From: Globisporangium splendens
Taxonomy: Eukaryota; Oomycota; Peronosporomycetes; Pythiales; Pythiaceae
Reading direction: 5' to 3'
DNA length: 64,000 nt
Assembly: GCA_006386115.1 (NCBI GenBank)
Contig: VFIW01000155.1
Coordinates: forward strand, 16,331 to 80,330
Positions 20,860 through 32,765 of this stretch are shown here, piece by piece. Under the pieces are notes generated by a model that ran no database searches, was not told the origin of the DNA, and saw only the letters and a program-made list of their open reading frames with translations. Each line of letters begins with the position of its first letter. Position 1 is the first letter of the stretch. The translations under genes were made by a program, and so were the position numbers.

Positions 20860-22680
20860 ACGTCTCAATAAAACGACGAGCGCGCTTGGGCACGACAAAG
20901 CCACTGCCCATGTGTTTGCAAGCAGACAGAAAAAGGGTGCGAAGCTGGCAGCTAAAAAGAAGCGATGCTGACGATGACTTTGGACCACACCGCGATCGAC
21001 GATCGCTCTCGCTTCCAGCAACGCAGCACGGCGAGAACGAAATGGACAAACTGGAGACCACGACAGACCTGGGACCCTCGCGAACTGCGTCTCAAACTCC
21101 AAAGTGCACACTCCCGTCGCGAAACTGGCAGACGCAACGTGTCGCGACCTTGATTGCTCGACGAGGAGAGAGCTACGGTGCAGGCGCTGCAAACCAGCTC
21201 GACGTCGAAATCGCACTGAGGATCTCGCGGTTCGCGGACGTGGCGATATGAGACAACAACACCCAACGAGCGATTATGAATACAACGCTCAGCAGCACAT
21301 CAAGCACACCCTCAACGTGCGATCCTAACCACCGCGAGCCTCATCTACGAGTTCATCACGAGGGTCGGCACCTCGCGGTCACCGAGAGCGCCGATGGGAT
21401 GAAACTGGCAGAAATCGTCTGTCACTGTGCGAGGCGTGAAAATGAACCACTTCGTTGGCGAAAGTAGTTCAAACGAAAACAACCATGGAAATCGAAATGG
21501 TGCTGCGGATGTGAAGACCCAAGTAGCAGTGCTGTTGCCCAGAGTGATTCGTTTCCTGGGTCCGGCGTCGTGATCGAACAGAACTTGTACCTGCTCACGG
21601 TCAGGCGCGCGTAGTCGGTCGTTGAGGATAACAGCGGTGTTATCGTGGTCGAAGGGTCGCCGCAGCACGTGCTCGAGGACTCCTGCATGGTCCAGATGGC
21701 GCCAATGCTGGTGACCACACGATCGCATTTTGAGACCTGTTTCCCAACACGGAAAAACACACATCCACAATGCTCGCTGGAATGACGGCACTAGCATCAC
21801 CTGTGACCGTCTGATTGACGATGAGAAGCTCGGGCGGCGTAGGTGATCGATGTCCAATGGTGACGTCCAACGCGTACGCTGTAGCAGGCGTAGCACACGA
21901 CGATGGATACTTTCCCCGAAGAACTTGAAGCTTACGATTTTGCACTCCCATCTTGCAGTGTCCCGACTCTTTCCAACCGCGATAACGTCAGGGTGACAGC
22001 GGCACCTTCCCACGAAGAAAAGCAAATCTGCACCACTCTGTTCTTGCGCAGCGAGCAGCGACGCTTTGTAGATGTAGTGCATCTAGAACATCTCGGCATC
22101 GATCGCCGATGGCACAAGATCCGTGAATTTCTCTACAACCGAAGGATAATGCACCAGTACTTCTGCCTTCACCGCCTCCAGCTCATCACTCTGCGTCCCA
22201 GTCTTCCACTTTGCAAGCGTTTCCGCGTCCATCGGTGGCTCCAAGTACGTGTCGGCATCTTCTTGCAGCGCCAGCAACCGGAACCGTCATACCGACAATG
22301 CATCGTTGCTCTCGTCTTTGTCGTCACTACACTCGGGAGTCCCTCTCGCGAGCGAACCGAGTATTCCATCACCGAGTGAGGCAGATCCAAGGCAACTCTG
22401 TCCTCGATCGAAAAGACCGAAAACCAGCAACTTGGAGCCTATTCTGTCGGACGAACGCACCACATTGGAGCCGACTTGGTCCAGGTTCAGATTCTCACAT
22501 AATTTCACGAGCGTGTTCCGCCAATGGAATAACACCACAGATTGATTTTGCTGCTGGTTTGCTGACTTCGTCTGCGGAATGCAGCACCTTGGGATCCACT
22601 CCGTCCGCCAAATAGAGTAGTTTCGAACCGACTTGACCGAAGTAATCAGACTACCAAACGATGTCTCCAGAGCTTTCGCT
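20860..22680 (-). pseudogene. Decayed gene, unknown family, copy 1
   Basis: Protein-like segments occur in order on the minus strand but in different frames and with shared in-frame stops. They include LLYLADGVDPKVLHSADEVS (about 22620-22560), a Ser/Asp-rich stretch ending at a TGA near 22289, EDADTYLEPPMDAETLAKWK (22260-22210), ARWECKIVSFKFFGE (about 21950-21915), VCYACYSVRVGRHHWTSITY (about 21897-21838) and a tail ending KRARRFIETY (stop near 20855). The Trp/Tyr-rich central part recalls START-like oomycete proteins, a weak impression. Because the TGA is in all three copies, decay began before the duplication. The longest single frame is 21345-22082 (245 aa, ATG start). Confidence 0.4.
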
Positions 22681-23775
22681 CTTCACGGTCTCTCATGTCG
22701 AACAAAAGAGATAGAACCAAACATGTATTGCAGTGTGTGTGACTGTCGCAACTCAAGCACCGGAACCAGCAAACAGTGTTTGCAGCAAGCAGTGTGCAAA
22801 CTTTGCTGGTTTCGATGCTTGAGTGCGGAAGTGGTGTTTGGCAAACAGCACTTTGGCGACTTGTCAACTTGCTGTCAAAGAGGGAGCCAGTTGGGAGTGC
22901 TGTAACTCTCGTCACAACACAATCCAAACTGGCCCTTTTTGTCAAATGGTGCAAGCAGCTACTGTGGGGACTCGATCAGAGCGCCCCCTCAACCCAGTAC
23001 CTCAGGTTACCATCACTCTATTTTGTAGGTTGTATCAAATGTCAGATACATTCTCAAGAACAATTTTGCACAACAATTCAGTTTATGGTATATCACAAGA
23101 ATCGAACTCATGATATGCTGACTGTCAAAATGGGAAAACCTCTCGTTTGCACAATAGAACCCCAGGGGCGACTGCTTGTTTTTGTTTGCGATGTGAACTT
23201 CAAGCAGTTTGAGTGGCACAACGCAGACCACACAACGAACAAATCGAATCGAAATGTCGTGCGTAATGCGATGCGCGTCTTGTCAGCCGCATGGTGCGGT
23301 CTCGACACAACTCAGACGAAAGAAACAGCAGCAGCAGGGGTGCGTGTGTGGTGTGCCTGGCTTCGCCATGGCTACGGTTGTGCAATGCTCACTCTTTTCG
23401 AGCAAGATCTGTGCGCGATTGCATCAAGGGACATTTCGAGTGAATGGTCAGCGTTTGAGGTACGCGTCGGATCGCACGCACGCATGTGCAGTTGTTCCAG
23501 ACAAGTCGTTTGGGGTGCTGACTCGCGTTCTGCGCGACACAAACAAGACCGACGCTCGGTGTATCATCTTTTGTGCATCGTGCATGCGGCGTTTGCATGT
23601 GAAAACACGCGCTCACTGAGTAATAATGGACACGGCAGAATACGCTCGTCGTTCGCGCATTCCCTCAACAAATTGCTGAAAGCGCATGCGCCACGATGCA
23701 ACAAATTCACAGACCACCTCATACATATTTCACTTTTTTCTTTTCGTTTTCGTGCCAGAAATTTTACCACGATAA
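22681..23775. other. No gene recognised; contains long plus frame
   Basis: A plus-strand frame runs from 22815 to 23804 (329 aa from an ATG) without any domain, signal or compositional support. In copy 3 the same frame is cut at 52339 by a stop and most substitutions change residues, so it is probably non-coding. The stretch is the 3' flank inherited from calreticulin. Confidence 0.4.
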
Positions 23776-24636
23776 CTACACTTCTTTCTCGCTCAGCTCA
23801 ATAAAAAATGGACGAGTGCTAAACTCTCTACAATTCGTCCTTTTCGTCGGCGGCTTCCTCCTTCTACTCCACCTCCTCGTCGTCCTCCTTGGCTCCGTCG
23901 TCCTTCTTGGCGTGTATGACGGAACGACCTGCTCTGGAGGACTCGATGGCGCGACCTGAGACGCATTATAGACCGCACTAGGCGATTGTCCACGAGCTCT
24001 TCTTGCTGTAGCTGCTGGGATAGCCACTGGCGCCGTGTCAGCCAGCGGGAGCTGCTGCACACCGCCGCAATGATACTGCTGAGGCACAGGCGCTGACATC
24101 TGCATCACATGCTGAATCTTGGAGAGCGCATGCTGCGCTTGATAGCCGCCTGCAGCTGCTGCCATCATACCGCTTGAGCCTGCACGCACACCGGTGAGAG
24201 CGTCGTTCATGAGCATGTCCGAGAGCAGATCCCACTCGTTGCCGCCGTCGCTCGGAGGCGACGAGAAGCCCGAACTGTCCGTCTGACTGCTCCACGCGCC
24301 GGGACTCTGACCCCTGTGCTCGTAGCCGCCGCGCTCGTCTTCGTCCGACTCATTACTCCCATATCCACCATTCTCACGACCACTATACACCGGTGTCTGC
24401 GGGAGATACGCGTAATGCTGCGGAAGATGTTGCTGGTGTGGCGGGAACGGGTGCGGATGTTGCGGGAACCGCATGGCGTACGCGTAATGTTGCTCATGCT
24501 GTTGTTGCGGCAAGTTGTTGACTTGCACTGTGCGCATCGGGTCGCTGCCGACAGGAAACGCCGGGTGGAAGTGCTGCGGCTGCCTGCCGTCGTCGTCGCG
24601 GGGGAGCGCGAGGCCACTGAACGCGTTGCTCTGCAT
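23776..24636 (-). CDS. Chimeric truncated bZIP ORF at duplication junction 1
   Basis: Starts at the same ATG as the bZIP gene (MQSNAFSGLALPRDDD) with the same upstream region, including both CRE sites. The first about 240 residues are the Gln/Pro/Ser-rich N-terminal region. At 23910/23911 the sequence switches from bZIP exon 1 to the end of the calreticulin gene, read out of its own frame, which adds an Arg-rich tail (RRTTEPRRTTRRWSRRRKPP) and a new stop. The total is 286 aa. It has neither basic region, zipper nor C-terminal domain. If expressed it could compete for co-factors of the intact factor; this is speculation. It differs from exon 1 of the intact gene at a few sites shared with the next chimera. 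Confidence 0.65.
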   Translation of the reverse strand: MQSNAFSGLALPRDDDGRQPQHFHPAFPVGSDPMRTVQVNNLPQQQHEQHYAYAMRFPQHPHPFPPHQQHLPQHYAYLPQTPVYSGRENGGYGSNESDEDERGGYEHRGQSPGAWSSQTDSSGFSSPPSDGGNEWDLLSDMLMNDALTGVRAGSSGMMAAAAGGYQAQHALSKIQHVMQMSAPVPQQYHCGGVQQLPLADTAPVAIPAATARRARGQSPSAVYNASQVAPSSPPEQVVPSYTPRRTTEPRRTTRRWSRRRKPPTKRTNCREFSTRPFFIELSEKEV

Positions 24637-25650
24637 GTTCACTTGCTTGTAATACGCCCCTGGATGTCGGAGATGCCGGTGCGCGCGTGGGGTGGGTGGG
24701 CTCCAATATTCGCCTGTTTCGACAAGAAATGTTTGCTGTTGTGTTGCTTGTCTTGTGGGCACAATCAAATAGAAAAAAACGTGCTTTGGTCCCCTCTCTC
24801 GACAGTTGCAATGGAAGAGGCTTAAAAGGGGCTTTTGAGATCAACACACACACACAAAATCAAAGAGTAATGACGTCATGAGTGTCAGCCACTTTTGGGT
24901 GCTTAAAGGGGTTGATGCGGTCTTTCGTTGAACGGAGAGCCCCTTTATCGATCGCACTTTGTGAGGTAAAGAGTAGGCTGTTTCTTTTTCAGTGCTTGAT
25001 CACTCAATGATGGCGAATTTTGCCTCGATACTAAACTATTCGACCTTTTTATAGTGCACATTATGGTGTTTGATCTTAGCCGTTGAGGGTGAGCTGACCC
25101 TTGTTGTGCTGCAGATTCGGAGCGGAAGGAGAGGTTGAAGAGAGGTTAGGTCAGATAAATAAAGAAGTCAAAACAAGGTGTTCTATGACAGAGTCAGTGC
25201 GGATATTATGTTTCTAACAACCGTCAAATGTGCTCATTGTTCAAATTGGACCTGATTTTGAGAATTGAGTTGTGGATGAGCACAATCATTAGGTACAGAC
25301 GTTGCAGTTGTTGACGTCATGCAACTCCAGCAGCACCTTCGAAAATGAATACGTACTTTATGCGTGTCACTCTCTCCACCCATTCGTTGCCAACTTGCTT
25401 CTCTGGTTCGCGTTGGCAACTCGAACACGCAAGCTCGACTTGACCACGTGCGGAGTGAATCTTACCACGACAAGGTCTTTACAACAACAACTGGCCGCAG
25501 CACAAAAGGATGCCCACTGTGCTTATCGCAACTCCTATGTTACAGATAAGTCGCTCACAAAAATGCCCAGCCTGTGTATCCGGCGACAGAGGAGAACAGA
25601 GAATTGAGCTTGCTGCCACTGACACTGCGAGCGTTGTCTGCTTCGTCTTT

Positions 25651-26577
25651 CTATTCTTCGTCTTGTTTGCTGTCCGCATCGTCTTCGTTATTTGCCGCCA
25701 CATCTTGATCGTTCTCTTCCTTCTTGTCCTCGTGCTCCATTTCTTCCTCTTCAGCTGCTGCGTCCTCTCCTTTCCTCGTCGTCACATCGCTGTCGCAGCA
25801 CATCACAGCACATCACACTCCCCTCAACGGTCTTCTGCACCACCGTCGCGACTTCCGCGGCATCCTCATCGCACTGATGATTAGAGCCATTTACGCGTTG
25901 TAGCACCGCAACAAGTGAGGTAACATAAAGAGTGAACAGCGCACGACGTACCTCTTGGAGTACCTCTTGGAGTATCGCACTCACCAAACGCACCATCAGC
26001 TCAAGACGACGCCGACAGCCTGCGGCGGACACCACCAATTGCGCATTATGGAAACAGCGCCTCTTCAATCGCACAGCAATAGGGAACATGGACGCTTCGC
26101 TGCTGCTGATCATAGTGGTGCTCGTACTCACTCCCTCCTTCGCTCTCGGATGCTGCTGTCGTCATGGGAGAAAAGAAGACGTCGTCATCATCTTCATCGA
26201 CGACGTCTTGTGTGTTGCTGAGCGCTCCATTTGCGAAAATGCGTCCGGGTTGTGCAACGTTCTTTCGAAAGAGTGAGAAGGAATGACACGGAGTGACGCA
26301 CGTCCACTCATCTGGTGCCTTCGGACGACATGCCAGCGCGAGTGTTGGCAGCTTGGCGCGCACTCACCATTTTCAAATGGCCACACACGTCGCAGACCAA
26401 TGGATGATGCGATTGCGCGTCTTGCGCGCTGCGTGTGCGCGGATGGATGGATGAGTAAATGCACACACAACCGCCAGCGTCGAGGGAATGCGCGTTGCTG
26501 ACACTGCGACGTGATGCCTTCAGTCGTGTGTGCGCCTTGTGTGCGCATGGTTGTGGACAATGTGGAGTGCTTTGCAT
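25651..26577 (-). CDS. Small acidic protein, five-exon model (copy 2)
   Basis: Exons at +12,153 relative to copy 1: 26577-26368, 26261-26132, 26019-25985, 25873-25819 and 25754-25651. All splice sites are retained. The few substitutions against copy 1, such as those near 25857 and 25909, fall in introns or do not break the frame. Confidence 0.42.
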
Positions 26578-27340
26578 TCCAGGGACAAGCAAGAAGAGTG
26601 AACAGCAGAAGAGAAAGGCAGGTGATCTCGTGGGACGAGGCGTGATGCAGGCGAGCTGCCTTTTCTTATATAGTATGTGTTGCACTGCCTTTTGCACATG
26701 GCTGTTGATTGATTGACGCCTGCTGCTGGATCAAGTGTGTGTGCTCGTGTGTTGCTATTTTGTTGTTGTTGAGCCGCAGTGCCACTATGAGGCTTTCCGA
26801 GGACAGCGTGAAGTGCGGCGCGTTTGTGCGTGATTGCATCTACAGACATTGAATAATGGAGCGTACCATCTGCGAGCGTCATGTTTGTCAATTTGAAAAC
26901 CATGCTTCATTGAGTCAGTGCCATCGAGAGTGTGCGAGCTGGGTTATTGCTTAGCCTCGCGCTCCACAGGAGTTTTTCGTTTCGCACATGCAGTGTTGTG
27001 GAGTTCAAATGCAGTAGCAGCAGTCGTTTTAGATGAGTATGATATGTCTGATCATGTATATCAGACGCGCCGTACATGAAAACCAGAAAAGGATACACTT
27101 TTTCTTCATTCAAAGCATCTGACGTCGAGTTGACGGACCAAGGAAACAAATACACACACACACATAAAGGATTTATTCGTTTTTCAATGCGCTTTTTCTT
27201 TTCGTCATGCATCCATACACTGTACTTGCCAGATGAGAAAAACGAGTATGCAGAATCATGCAATATCTAAAACGGAAGATTTTGATCTGTAGACGTGGTC
27301 GCACTGGTACTCGGCAAGGAAAGCAAAGAGATGATTGGAC

Positions 27341-30300
27341 TCACGGGACACCTGGACCTGCAGCAGCGCGACTCTTTTCCGCTTCTGAGATCTCGAACAG
27401 CTTGTCCACGACAAACGTCATCCTCACTCGTTCGGACGGATTCTGCTTTGTCATCAACGCAATCAGGTTCCACTGCTTGTCGTTCATCGTTCCAGGTCGC
27501 GGTGGAATGTTTCCTCTTTGCACACGATATTTGACGACACCACCAATCGCGTTGCTCCCCCACGGAATGTCGCCCGTGACTGTTTCTAGGATGCACATTG
27601 CAAACGAATACACGTCGGAGGCAAACGACGGTCGCCCACCAGCCAGATACTCGGGTGATTTCCAATGAATAGCTCCCATGAGCTTTGGATCCACCATGAT
27701 TTCAGAGTCGCCGACGATCGCGCTCAGCCCAAAGTCAATGAGCTTCGCCTTCCCATCCATACCCACGAGCACGTTGTCGCACTTGAGATCGTTGTGCACG
27801 ACGCTCAACCCATGCATGTACGCAAGTCCGAGCGCGACCTCGTAGAGTTTATCCCAAACCAAATGGTCGTTTCCAGCTCGCTTCAAATAGTCTCGCAAAT
27901 CCCCATTCGAAGCGTATTCACACACAAAATAACGCTTGTCGACGTGGCAGGCACCATACAACTCCACAATGTGCGGGTGCTTCTTCAGTCGATGCCACAC
28001 TCGTACTTCGTGAAGGAAGAGCTCGTTGGAAATCGTGTCCCTGTCGCCTTCGTACCCCATGAACTTCACCACAACCGGAGTATCCAGCCAAACACCTTTA
28101 TACACTTTTCCAAACGCGCCTTGTCCAATTTCGCTGGAAGAGGAGAATTGAAGTTTTCGCAAAGGCAAGAACCACGTTGGCACAGCTTGAGGCTCGTCAC
28201 CAGTTCTGCCATCACAAAGTTCTGTCCTTGATAAACCGAACATTTTCAGCGACACAGCTCCTGGTATCGCGCTTGCTTTTACACAATTCGCATCCTTTAG
28301 AATCCGCTGATCAATGCTCGCTTCGCTGCGCTTCCAGCTCCGGATTGGGTGGCTCTTACTCACATGCACCATGTCAAGCAAACGATCCAGCTCTTCGTAA
28401 ATCACGTGGTGGGACTCAGCGACTTGTCGACTTCTGGCAGCGTGAGCAGTCGATTTTTCAGACAACGTAGTGCGCAGGTATCGGTCCAAACTGCGTAAGG
28501 CAGCACAATATTTCTCAGCAACAGTGTCTGTTGGCCGTATTTGTTGTGACACCATGGTGTGGAACAGAAACTCTAGCGCTGGCCACACATCACGGACAAG
28601 CCACTTGGACTCAGGCAATTGTTGACATCGGTCTCGAATCGTTTGCAGCTTGACTGGAATTGTGTTTAACTCAAGCTGTGGAAACTGGAATGTGTCGATG
28701 CTTGCATACTCTGATGGCTGGTATATATCGAAGAAAAAAGAAAGGCAATGTTGGTGGAAAATAACTCAGTTGCTGTTCACAGTGTGATATGTCACGTACC
28801 TCAATGTGTGTATCATGGGCGACCAGGACGAGATAATTTCTCGTCTCAACAAATTTCTTGAACTGAAGCACAACATACCCGATCGATATGCGATCGGCAG
28901 ACTTGTATGCACACATCTTTGTGACCAAGTCCCACTGGTCATCACTAAAGCTTTCAGGGCGATCTGGGAGTTTTCTACGTCTGACATTTCGATAATATCC
29001 ATATAATTCCAGCGGAAACCAAGGTCTCTTGAGAGTAATCGCTTCCAAAATGCACATTCCAAACGCGTAGATGTCGGACGAAAGAGACTTGACTTGACCG
29101 GAAAGTAGTTCAGGGGAAGCCCAACCCGCTTGTTCTGTATCGAACCAGAAGTAATAATGATCCATGCGATATTCCAGCCCACCAACTTTTGCAACACCAT
29201 CCAAACCGACAACGATGTTTGAGCATCGCAGATCACCATGGACAATGCTGCGTTGATGGAGCAATTGAACACCAAGCGCCGCATCATACAGATATTTCCA
29301 AGGGGATTGCTGCTTTTCTATCAGCACATCCAGTAGTCGCTTCCCATACTCGTACACGAAGAAAGGCTTCGACTCAATATGGCAAGCTCCGAAGAGCTTT
29401 CGGCAAGTTTTGGGGGGTTAGTGGGTACCCAGCGATCTGAAACTTCCTGAACCCCACTCGTTTTGTCCAATCGTTTGTGATGTGGCAGCCACGATCACCG
29501 TGGTTCTTCAACCAACTTGCATTGTTGTCGTCGTGATTTCATAGCTCATTGCAGCTTCGATTTCCCACCCGGTTAAACCCACATCATCCCGAGATATCAA
29601 ACAAATTGGGACAGATGGCTCTTCCATGCAAACACTGAAGGCATCGATTTTGACATCTTAAATGGCGTCTACTGCTTTTTGAGTAGTACCTTGTTGCTTT
29701 CGCAGCGTATTCACCAGCAGGACAGCTGCACGGTTCTTGTCATAAATGTTGTCGAGACCGTCGACAAAGGCTCCGTCATCCACCAGCTTTTCATAGATAG
29801 ACTGCATTGTATTTGTTTCGTCGGTAAACCACTGATCCTTCCAATCACTCTCTTGCAGGCTCAATTGTAATAGCGCCGCAAAATGATCCAACTCTTCATG
29901 AAAACCACTGATTGCGATGATGAATGGCAAGAGGGAAGTAATATGCTTTGGGTTTGTTTCTCTGGATGGCAAGAAGGCGGTTCGCTTTTGCTCTTGGCAC
30001 CGAAAAACAGCGTCGGCAAAAAACGGGAAACACGTGGGAATCACGTTGCCAGCGCTTCTGATTCGACACTTCCCGCACACCCTGCTGCTTCCAACTGGGA
30101 GTAGATGGTCTTGTTATCTGGTGGCATCAACCAGTGTAGTCCAACTGCAATCATGGTATTTGTGCCACGGTATGCATGGTTACAAGGACCCGAACAGCAA
30201 TGGAGTTTCTGGCAGTTGATCGGGAGCAAATGGATTTACGCACGGCGACAATTTTCTCGATGAGTATATGGACACCAGGTGCGAATACCATCGCGATATC

Positions 30301-31381
30301 GATATTCAGCGGCTTGTATCGCCATCGGGCGCTCGAACATTCATGCGTTGGCTCGCATCAATTAGCGTTTGGGACGATGTTCGTATGTCCTGCAACGACC
30401 CAGCCAGAGTGAGAGGACGTCTCGCCAACTCGGGAATTGCGATTCATTCCAAACGATCGTTCCGTTCGGTGATGCGCCAGCTTTCAGCAGAAATGAGACT
30501 ACTACATTGTATCCTTGTTGGGAGGCGTACGACAATGCGGTTCTTCCGTTTGGGTCCTGGTCGTCTACAGCCGATCCACCTTTTTTCAAGATCACAATGA
30601 CGTCAGAGTAACCCGACTCGGCCGCATACGACAAAAGATTCCTTCCATTCGCGTCCTTCTCGGACGCGTCAGCTCCTAGATCAATCAAAAACTGCACAAT
30701 CTCTGTCTTGCCTTCTTCAGCCGCATACCACAATGGACTTCTTCCATACTCGTCCTTCTCGGTCACGTCAGCTCCAAGATTGACCAAAAGCTGCACAATC
30801 TCTGTCTTGCCTTCTTTAACCGCAAAAGATAAAGGATTTCGTCTCAACAGGTACTTCTCGATTTCGTCAGCTCCTCGATCAATCAAAAGCTGAACAATCT
30901 CTGTCTTGCCTGCTTCAGCCGCATACCACAAAAGACTTCTTTCAAACCAGTCCTTCTCGGTCACGTCAGTTCCAAGATCAACCAAAAGCCGCACAGTCTC
31001 TGTCTTGCCTGCTTTAGCCGCGTACGACAAAGGACTTCTTCCATTCTTGTCCTTCTCGGTCACGTCAGCTCCTCGATCGACCAAAAGCCGCACAATCTCT
31101 GTCTTGCCTGCTTTAGCCGCGTACGACAAAGGACTTCTTCCATTCTTGTCCTTCTCGGTCACAACAGCTCCTCGATCAACCAAAACCCGCACAATCTTTG
31201 CATTCCCGTGTTCGACAGCATGCGAAAGTGCCGTCCGTCCGTCGACCTTGCCATCCACGTTAGTCGTGCTGTCAGCCAGAAGTAGTTGAATACCTTCCAC
31301 GTCCCCACAGCTCACCGCATCTACCAGCGCTCTGGAGACGTCTTGAACGCGCTCCGGCGTCGTGGTGCAGGTGTTTCCCAT
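27341..31381 (-). CDS. Ankyrin / pseudokinase / TKL kinase gene, copy 2 (recombinant, indel-disrupted as read)
   Basis: Start at 31381 (MGNTCTTTPERV, as copy 1); exon 1 to 28800; intron; exon 2 from 28717 to 27341. About 9-10 ankyrin repeats; some are unique in this copy (WFERSLLWYAAEAG, LLRRNPLSFAVKEG). The kinase and pseudokinase halves match copy 3, including substitutions near 28261 and 28313 that separate both from copy 1. The helical domain shows VDGLDNIYDKNRAAVLLVNT in one frame, which reveals that copy 3 lacks one base there. Between about 29395 and 30600 there are many small indels, so the frame is broken between the ankyrin part (30362-31381), the helical part (29658-30080) and the pseudokinase (from 29357). 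Confidence 0.75.
29395..30600. other. Indel-rich island in copy 2 at the recombination switch
   Basis: Dense homopolymer-type insertions, deletions and substitutions relative to both other copies. It coincides with the switch from copy-3-like to copy-1-like sequence. It could be an assembly join between two collapsed units. Confidence 0.6.
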
Positions 31382-32765
31382 GCTTTCGTCTCTTGTGGTT
31401 GCGCTGAAGAAAACGAATGAAGGGGAATGCGAGCTCAATTGAAGAAGGAAATTGGGAAATGAGGTCGACTCTCTCCAACTTGTGTCTTTTCTGCTCCCAA
31501 AGTCCCACTCTCTTGTCACAAAAGAAAAAATCCCCACAGAGCAGCTGCTATTGGCTGTTCCAGTGTTTGGCGATATCATTTCGAACAACAAGGCAGAACG
31601 AGACGCGCATTTTCTGCAGAAAGATTTTTTAACTAATGTGCTGAACCGATGGCGCCACCGTCCCCCACATGCTCATGCCAATCACTGGACATTGTCGTGT
31701 TCATTGAAGAACACGAAGCATCGTTGCTTTGTGCTTCTATCAGCTGAAGCGAATAGTGAATGCAGAGGAGGATGCTGGCAAGTGGAACTGGCTGTCGATA
31801 TCGACAGTGGATTGTGTGTGGGTACAGAAGGTGTTGCAGTAAATCCCATTATTTTTCTACCAATAGAGGAGTGTTGTAAAAACTAGCATTCCGATTGGAC
31901 GAAGATGCATTTTTCTGCCAATCGAGCGTGCATAAATAGTTGAAGTAAAGTACGTACCACATCATCCAAGGTTGCTGATCCCTGCACTTAGCGACCATGC
32001 AAGATTACAGCATGGGTTTTCTGAGGCATCTCTTTCTATTACCAGTTGCATTCACACCCATTCTGATCAATCACCAGCGTAATTTTACACAAGTGATCAA
32101 GTTTCTCTCACACACAGAAAAAGCATTTCCATTCCATCCTTTTTCCATCACCTCCCAGCATTCGCACTCACAACCACACCTTCCCTTTTCCGCACGGATG
32201 CGTCACTTGGAGGGATGACGGACGCGTCATTGGATCCTTCGCGAGACACTCAAATGCGAGCTCCTACTCGCGGTCGGAGGAGCTTTGAATGCGCAACGCT
32301 GGCTGTCCCCATGACAGAGGATACGACGACTTGACTGAGTCCGATGGAATTGTCCACACCGCCCCCACTTGACTGCTGCAGCTTTTGATGCGTCGTGGTG
32401 CGGTGTCGTGGACCGGCAGTGATCACCGAGGCAGAATGGCAGAATACGTCCACGTCACTAGTCCTCAAGTACGGTGCGTCATTCGCGAGGATCTCAGGCG
32501 CAAGCAGATCATCGTGTGAGCTGGTGTTACAATGCAGCTGCACTCCCCATTCAACGTGAGCTGATACACCTGAGGCTTTCATGACATCGATCGCGATGTG
32601 TCTTTTGCGTTGTCCCATACGTTCACAAATTTGCCATCACGCTGTTGGACTCTGCAGGTGCATTCGATGTTGTGGCCAATGAGTGAAGCTTGTGCCGACG
32701 GACTTGATCAAACAGGTTGACATCGTGAAGGACGTGACTGACGGTACGTTCTGAGCTTGCTCAAT
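31382..32765. promoter_or_regulatory. Upstream region of ankyrin-kinase gene, copy 2
   Basis: Equivalent to 19476-20859, with scattered substitutions. The short minus frame present at 19727-20092 is interrupted here, which argues that it is not a gene. Confidence 0.4.

Larger units (their letters stand above)
11759..23910. repeat. Tandem segmental duplication, copy 1
   Basis: First of three direct copies of a roughly 12-kb unit. Its left edge lies inside exon 1 of the intact bZIP gene and its right edge inside a fragment of calreticulin 3' coding sequence (about 90 bp ending in the KDEL codons). Spacing to copy 2 is 12,152-12,153 bp on the bZIP/kinase side but 11,906 bp from the ankyrin start onward. 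Contents: bZIP 5' part, small acidic gene, ankyrin-kinase gene, decayed gene, calreticulin tail. Outside indel islands the copies are almost identical, so the duplication is recent (or an assembly effect). Confidence 0.93.

Noticed and set aside
22600..22660. Minus-strand GGTTCGAA word resembling a tRNA T-arm
   Set aside because: No acceptor stem, D-arm or anticodon arm could be built around it; the word lies in the decayed gene.
22815..23804. 329-aa plus frame at the end of each unit
   Set aside because: No domain or signal; cut by a stop at 52339 in the ancestral copy and most changes are non-synonymous.
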